NCBI GenBank assembly: GCA_007123985.1
Contig: SLGA01000014.1
Span: forward strand, 1 to 26,528
Origin: Balneolaceae bacterium
Lineage (GTDB): Bacteria > Bacteroidota > Rhodothermia > Balneolales > Balneolaceae
Reading direction: 5' to 3'
Length of the DNA: 26,528 nt
The position numbers and the translations under genes were made by a program. Of the stretch, positions 24,243 to 26,528 are shown one piece after another. Under the pieces are notes generated by a model that was not told the origin of the DNA, did not search any database, and worked only from the letters and a program-made list of their open reading frames with translations. Every line of letters starts with the position of its first letter. The stretch's first letter is position 1.

Positions 24243-25175
24243 TTGGATACGCCATTAGCCATATTTGCGGGAAGAAGTAACCTGGCACTTTCCCGTGCCA
24301 TTGCTGAAAGTTATGGCACCGAGCTTGGTGAGGTGACTATAAAATCTTTTTCTGACGGCGAGCTCTATGTAAAGTACGAGCAGAGCATTCGGGGGGAAGA
24401 TATTTTTCTGATTCAGTCGACACCACCTCCCGGCGATAACATTATGGAGCTTTTGCTTTTACTGGATGCAGCAAAGAGGGCATCGGTGAAGCGGGTTACA
24501 GCTGTTATTCCCTATTTCGGGTATGCACGGCAGGACAGGAAAGATCAGCCGAGGGTATCGATTGCATCCAAACTAATGGCAAATGTACTGGTTGAAGCCG
24601 GCGCCGACAGAATTTTAACCATGGATCTGCATGCATCTCAGATTCAGGGTTTTTTCGATATCCCGCTGGATCACCTGTATGCCAGCCGGATTTTTATTGA
24701 GTATTTCAAGAAAAACCCGATTGAAAATCTTGTAGTGGTAGCACCCGATGTTGGCAGTTTAAAAATGTCGAGAGCGTACTCAAAAAAACTGGGTGCAGGG
24801 CTTGCATTTATTGACAAGAGAAGGCCCAAACAGAATGTGGCCGAAGTGATGAATATTATTGGTGAAGTTGAAGGAAAGCATGTACTGATCGTGGATGATC
24901 TGATCGATACTGCGGGAACCATCACCAATGCAGCAGTTGCCCTTAAGGAGCGAGGTGCATTAAGCGTAATTGCAACCAGTACACACCCGATACTTTCGGG
25001 ACCTGCATATCAGCGGATTGAAGACTCACCCATTGATATGCTTTTGGTAACAGATACAGTACCGCTCAGAAAACCATCTGATAAAATACAGGTGCTGAGT
25101 GTTGCAGGTATTTTTGCCGAAGCAATACAACGAATTCATACAAATGATACGATAAGTGCTCTATTTGATGATTAA
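24243..25175 (+). CDS. prs: Ribose-phosphate pyrophosphokinase (PRPP synthetase)
   Basis: Makes PRPP from ribose 5-phosphate and ATP, for nucleotide, His and Trp synthesis. The 310-residue protein has the class I layout: LAIFAGRSN at the N-terminus, YFGYARQDRK (91-100), catalytic-site LTMDLHASQIQGFF with His130, and the PRPP loop VLIVDDLIDTAGT (214-226). The start is TTG at 24243, directly after an in-frame TAG at 24240-24242, and no ATG or Shine-Dalgarno is near; the next in-frame ATG would remove conserved residues. It heads the run prs-rplY-pth (gaps of 17 and 18 bases), an arrangement common in bacteria. Confidence 0.95.
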   Translation: MDTPLAIFAGRSNLALSRAIAESYGTELGEVTIKSFSDGELYVKYEQSIRGEDIFLIQSTPPPGDNIMELLLLLDAAKRASVKRVTAVIPYFGYARQDRKDQPRVSIASKLMANVLVEAGADRILTMDLHASQIQGFFDIPLDHLYASRIFIEYFKKNPIENLVVVAPDVGSLKMSRAYSKKLGAGLAFIDKRRPKQNVAEVMNIIGEVEGKHVLIVDDLIDTAGTITNAAVALKERGALSVIATSTHPILSGPAYQRIEDSPIDMLLVTDTVPLRKPSDKIQVLSVAGIFAEAIQRIHTNDTISALFDD

Positions 25176-25192
25176 TCAATAATTGAAAACAA

Positions 25193-25879
25193 ATGAATCA
25201 ACCAGAACTATATAAACTTGAAGGCGAGAGCAGAGATTTAGGCAAGAGGTCTTCTGATCAGTTAAGGGAAACTCTTAAAGTTCCTGCTGTACTCTACGGC
25301 CCGAAAATTGAAGAAAACATCCATTTTGCAGTAAGCGAAATTGATCTTGAGAAAATTTTATCATCAAGTCAGACCAAGCTTCAGCTTCTTACCGTAAATG
25401 GAAAAGAGTATAAAACACTGCTCAAAAATGTAGAATTTGATCCCGTTACCGATCGGGCACTACATGCAGATTTCTATGTACTTGATGCCGATACTCCTGT
25501 AAAACTGAAGATACCTATACGTTTAAAAGGTATCGCAAAAGGTGTGAGAGACGGTGGCGGCCGTGTATTCCAGCCGCTGCGCATTGTTCGCATCAAGGTA
25601 CTTCCTGATCGTATTCCGGCCCAGTTCGAACTGGATATCACATCGCTGAATATTGGCGATTCTCTCCATGTAAGCGAGCTTGATATGGAAGGTATTGATC
25701 CGCTTGACGATCCGAAACGAACCATTGTAACCATTGCACCTCCGAAATCTGAGAAACTCTTCACATCAGCTCTTGAAGATGAGGATGAAGATCTCGAAGA
25801 AGTAGCAGAGGGTGAAGAGGCAGTAGCAGAAGGAGAAGAAGCTGCCGAAGGTGAAGAAGCCGAAGAAACAAAGGAATAA
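25193..25879 (+). CDS. rplY: 50S ribosomal protein L25, CTC (general stress) form
   Basis: A 228-residue L25 of the long CTC type, binding 5S rRNA. The N-terminal L25 domain (about 5-95) includes GKRSSDQLRETLKVPAVLYG and ends ALHADFYVLD; the C-terminal TL5-like beta domain (about 95-190) includes PIRLKGIAKGVRDGGG and HVSELDMEGIDPLDDP. The tail (about 198-228) is almost wholly acidic with VAEGEEA repeats. It lies between prs and pth, as in many bacteria. No Shine-Dalgarno is seen. Confidence 0.93.
   Translation: MNQPELYKLEGESRDLGKRSSDQLRETLKVPAVLYGPKIEENIHFAVSEIDLEKILSSSQTKLQLLTVNGKEYKTLLKNVEFDPVTDRALHADFYVLDADTPVKLKIPIRLKGIAKGVRDGGGRVFQPLRIVRIKVLPDRIPAQFELDITSLNIGDSLHVSELDMEGIDPLDDPKRTIVTIAPPKSEKLFTSALEDEDEDLEEVAEGEEAVAEGEEAAEGEEAEETKE
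25802..25861 (+). repeat. Short repeats encoding the acidic tail of L25
   Basis: Three consecutive units encode VAEGEEA, VAEGEEA and AEGEEA (25802-25822, 25823-25843, 25844-25861). The codons differ between units, so the protein repeat is older than a recent slippage copy. Confidence 0.7.
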
Positions 25880-25897
25880 CAACGTGATCTTCTGTTT

Positions 25898-26455
25898 ATG
25901 GCACTGATTGTTGGCTTGGGGAATCCCGGAGTTGAATATAAAGGTACACGCCATAATGTAGGTTTCGATCTAATTGATAAACTATCTGATAAAATGGCCA
26001 TTACTCTGGAACAGGGTAATGGTCTTTTTTTTATAGGGGAAGGGCATTTTAAAAGCAAAAAGGTTACTCTGCTCAAACCCACTACTTATATGAATCGAAG
26101 TGGCAAAGCTGTTTCTAAAGCACTTGCCCAAACGGGAGATTCTGCCACCGACTGTATTATTTGCCACGATGATATTCACCTGGATGCCGGTAAAATACGG
26201 CTGCGTCCCGGAGGAAGTTCGGGTGGGCATAACGGCATTACTGATATTATCGAATCACTCCAAACGAAAAACTTTCCAAGGCTTAGAATTGGTATAGGAA
26301 ATGAGTTTTCCAGGGGGCGGCAGGCCGATTATGTTCTCTCCCCGTTCACCGATTCACAACAAATACTCATTGATGAAGCACTTGAAGTTGCATCCGATGC
26401 AATTTTGCTGTTTCTTCGTGGTGGCATAGATCTGGCTATGAACAAATTTAACTAA
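25898..26455 (+). CDS. pth: Peptidyl-tRNA hydrolase
   Basis: Frees tRNA from peptidyl-tRNA that drops off the ribosome. The 185-residue protein has all active-site elements: GLGNPG with Asn9, TRHNVGF with catalytic His19, MNRSG with Asn66, HDDIHLDAG with Asp91, and GGHNGI with Asn112. Normal length for the bacterial enzyme. It follows rplY by 18 bases in the prs-rplY-pth run. No Shine-Dalgarno is visible before ATG 25898. Confidence 0.96.
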   Translation: MALIVGLGNPGVEYKGTRHNVGFDLIDKLSDKMAITLEQGNGLFFIGEGHFKSKKVTLLKPTTYMNRSGKAVSKALAQTGDSATDCIICHDDIHLDAGKIRLRPGGSSGGHNGITDIIESLQTKNFPRLRIGIGNEFSRGRQADYVLSPFTDSQQILIDEALEVASDAILLFLRGGIDLAMNKFN

Positions 26456-26495
26456 TGAAGACACACCGTTAACTGAAAAATCAATAACCATAATC

Positions 26496-26528
26496 ATGTT
26501 AAACACAATTATCTATCTAATTCCGGCG
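26496..26528 (+). CDS. Start of a membrane protein, possibly a membrane pyrophosphatase
   Basis: Only 11 codons are visible before the right edge: MLNTIIYLIPA. The hydrophobic start resembles the N-terminus of Na+/H+-translocating membrane pyrophosphatase (HppA) as I remember it from Bacteroidota, but 11 residues cannot prove this. It lies 40 bases after pth on the same strand. Confidence 0.3.
   Translation, partial: MLNTIIYLIPA

Noticed and set aside
25474..26082. 202-codon frame antisense to rplY and pth
   Set aside because: Ser/Ala low-complexity shadow of the acidic repeat and of two certain genes.
1..26528. CRISPR array, insertion sequence, prophage, toxin-antitoxin or defence island
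   Set aside because: No regularly spaced repeats, transposase, integrase or recognisable defence genes were seen.

Overview
The window (about 45% G+C) looks like a chromosomal segment of a Gram-negative bacterium of the FCB group, most likely Balneolota/Rhodothermota. The evidence is a TonB-dependent receptor with an N-terminal carboxypeptidase-regulatory-like domain, the family-level matches DUF3078 and DUF2851, a CTC-type ribosomal protein L25 with a long acidic tail, several promoter-like motifs resembling the Bacteroidetes -33/-7 pattern (TTTG-N19-TAnnTTTG), and a general lack of Shine-Dalgarno sequences. The taxonomic call is inference from gene content.

Layout. (1) 1-2112, minus strand: lgt, then a DUF5995 protein, then the start of an unknown gene cut by the left edge. 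A 13-bp hairpin sits directly before the lgt start. (2) 2540-8550, minus strand: a 1023-residue AsmA-family envelope protein and, upstream of it, a two-gene unit of a small lipoprotein and a TonB-dependent receptor joined by a TAATG overlap. (3) 8551-10811: an AT-rich accessory stretch with no intact gene for about 1.4 kb, holding two apparently decayed reading frames on opposite strands, followed by an intact DUF4256 gene. (4) 10812-13175: gltX (minus) diverging from a DUF1499 membrane protein (plus). (5) 13279-17235: a secreted S9 peptidase very like plant chloroplast glutamyl endopeptidase, a VOC protein, and a convergent exported beta-lactamase-fold serine hydrolase. (6) 17371-19707: a two-domain GT2 glycosyltransferase with TPR-like regions, overlapping tail to tail with (7) 19704-22441, a minus-strand operon of a PyrR-like phosphoribosyltransferase, a DUF3078 outer-membrane protein and a PLP-dependent decarboxylase. 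(8) 22599-26528, plus strand: a YtxH-like membrane protein overlapping a DUF2851 gene, tRNA-Gln(TTG) with its own promoter and terminator, then prs, rplY, pth and the first codons of what may be a membrane pyrophosphatase.

Most genes are housekeeping or cell-envelope functions. Envelope biogenesis recurs: Lgt matures lipoproteins such as the one beside the receptor, and the AsmA protein, DUF3078 protein, receptor and glycosyltransferase are all envelope-related. Translation and nucleotide metabolism recur as well (GluRS, tRNA-Gln, L25, Pth, Prs). I found no CRISPR array, intact insertion sequence, prophage or recognisable defence system. The least explained part is 8551-9970; the most interesting genes of uncertain role are the lipoprotein/receptor pair, the double glycosyltransferase and the phosphoribosyltransferase-DUF3078-decarboxylase operon.
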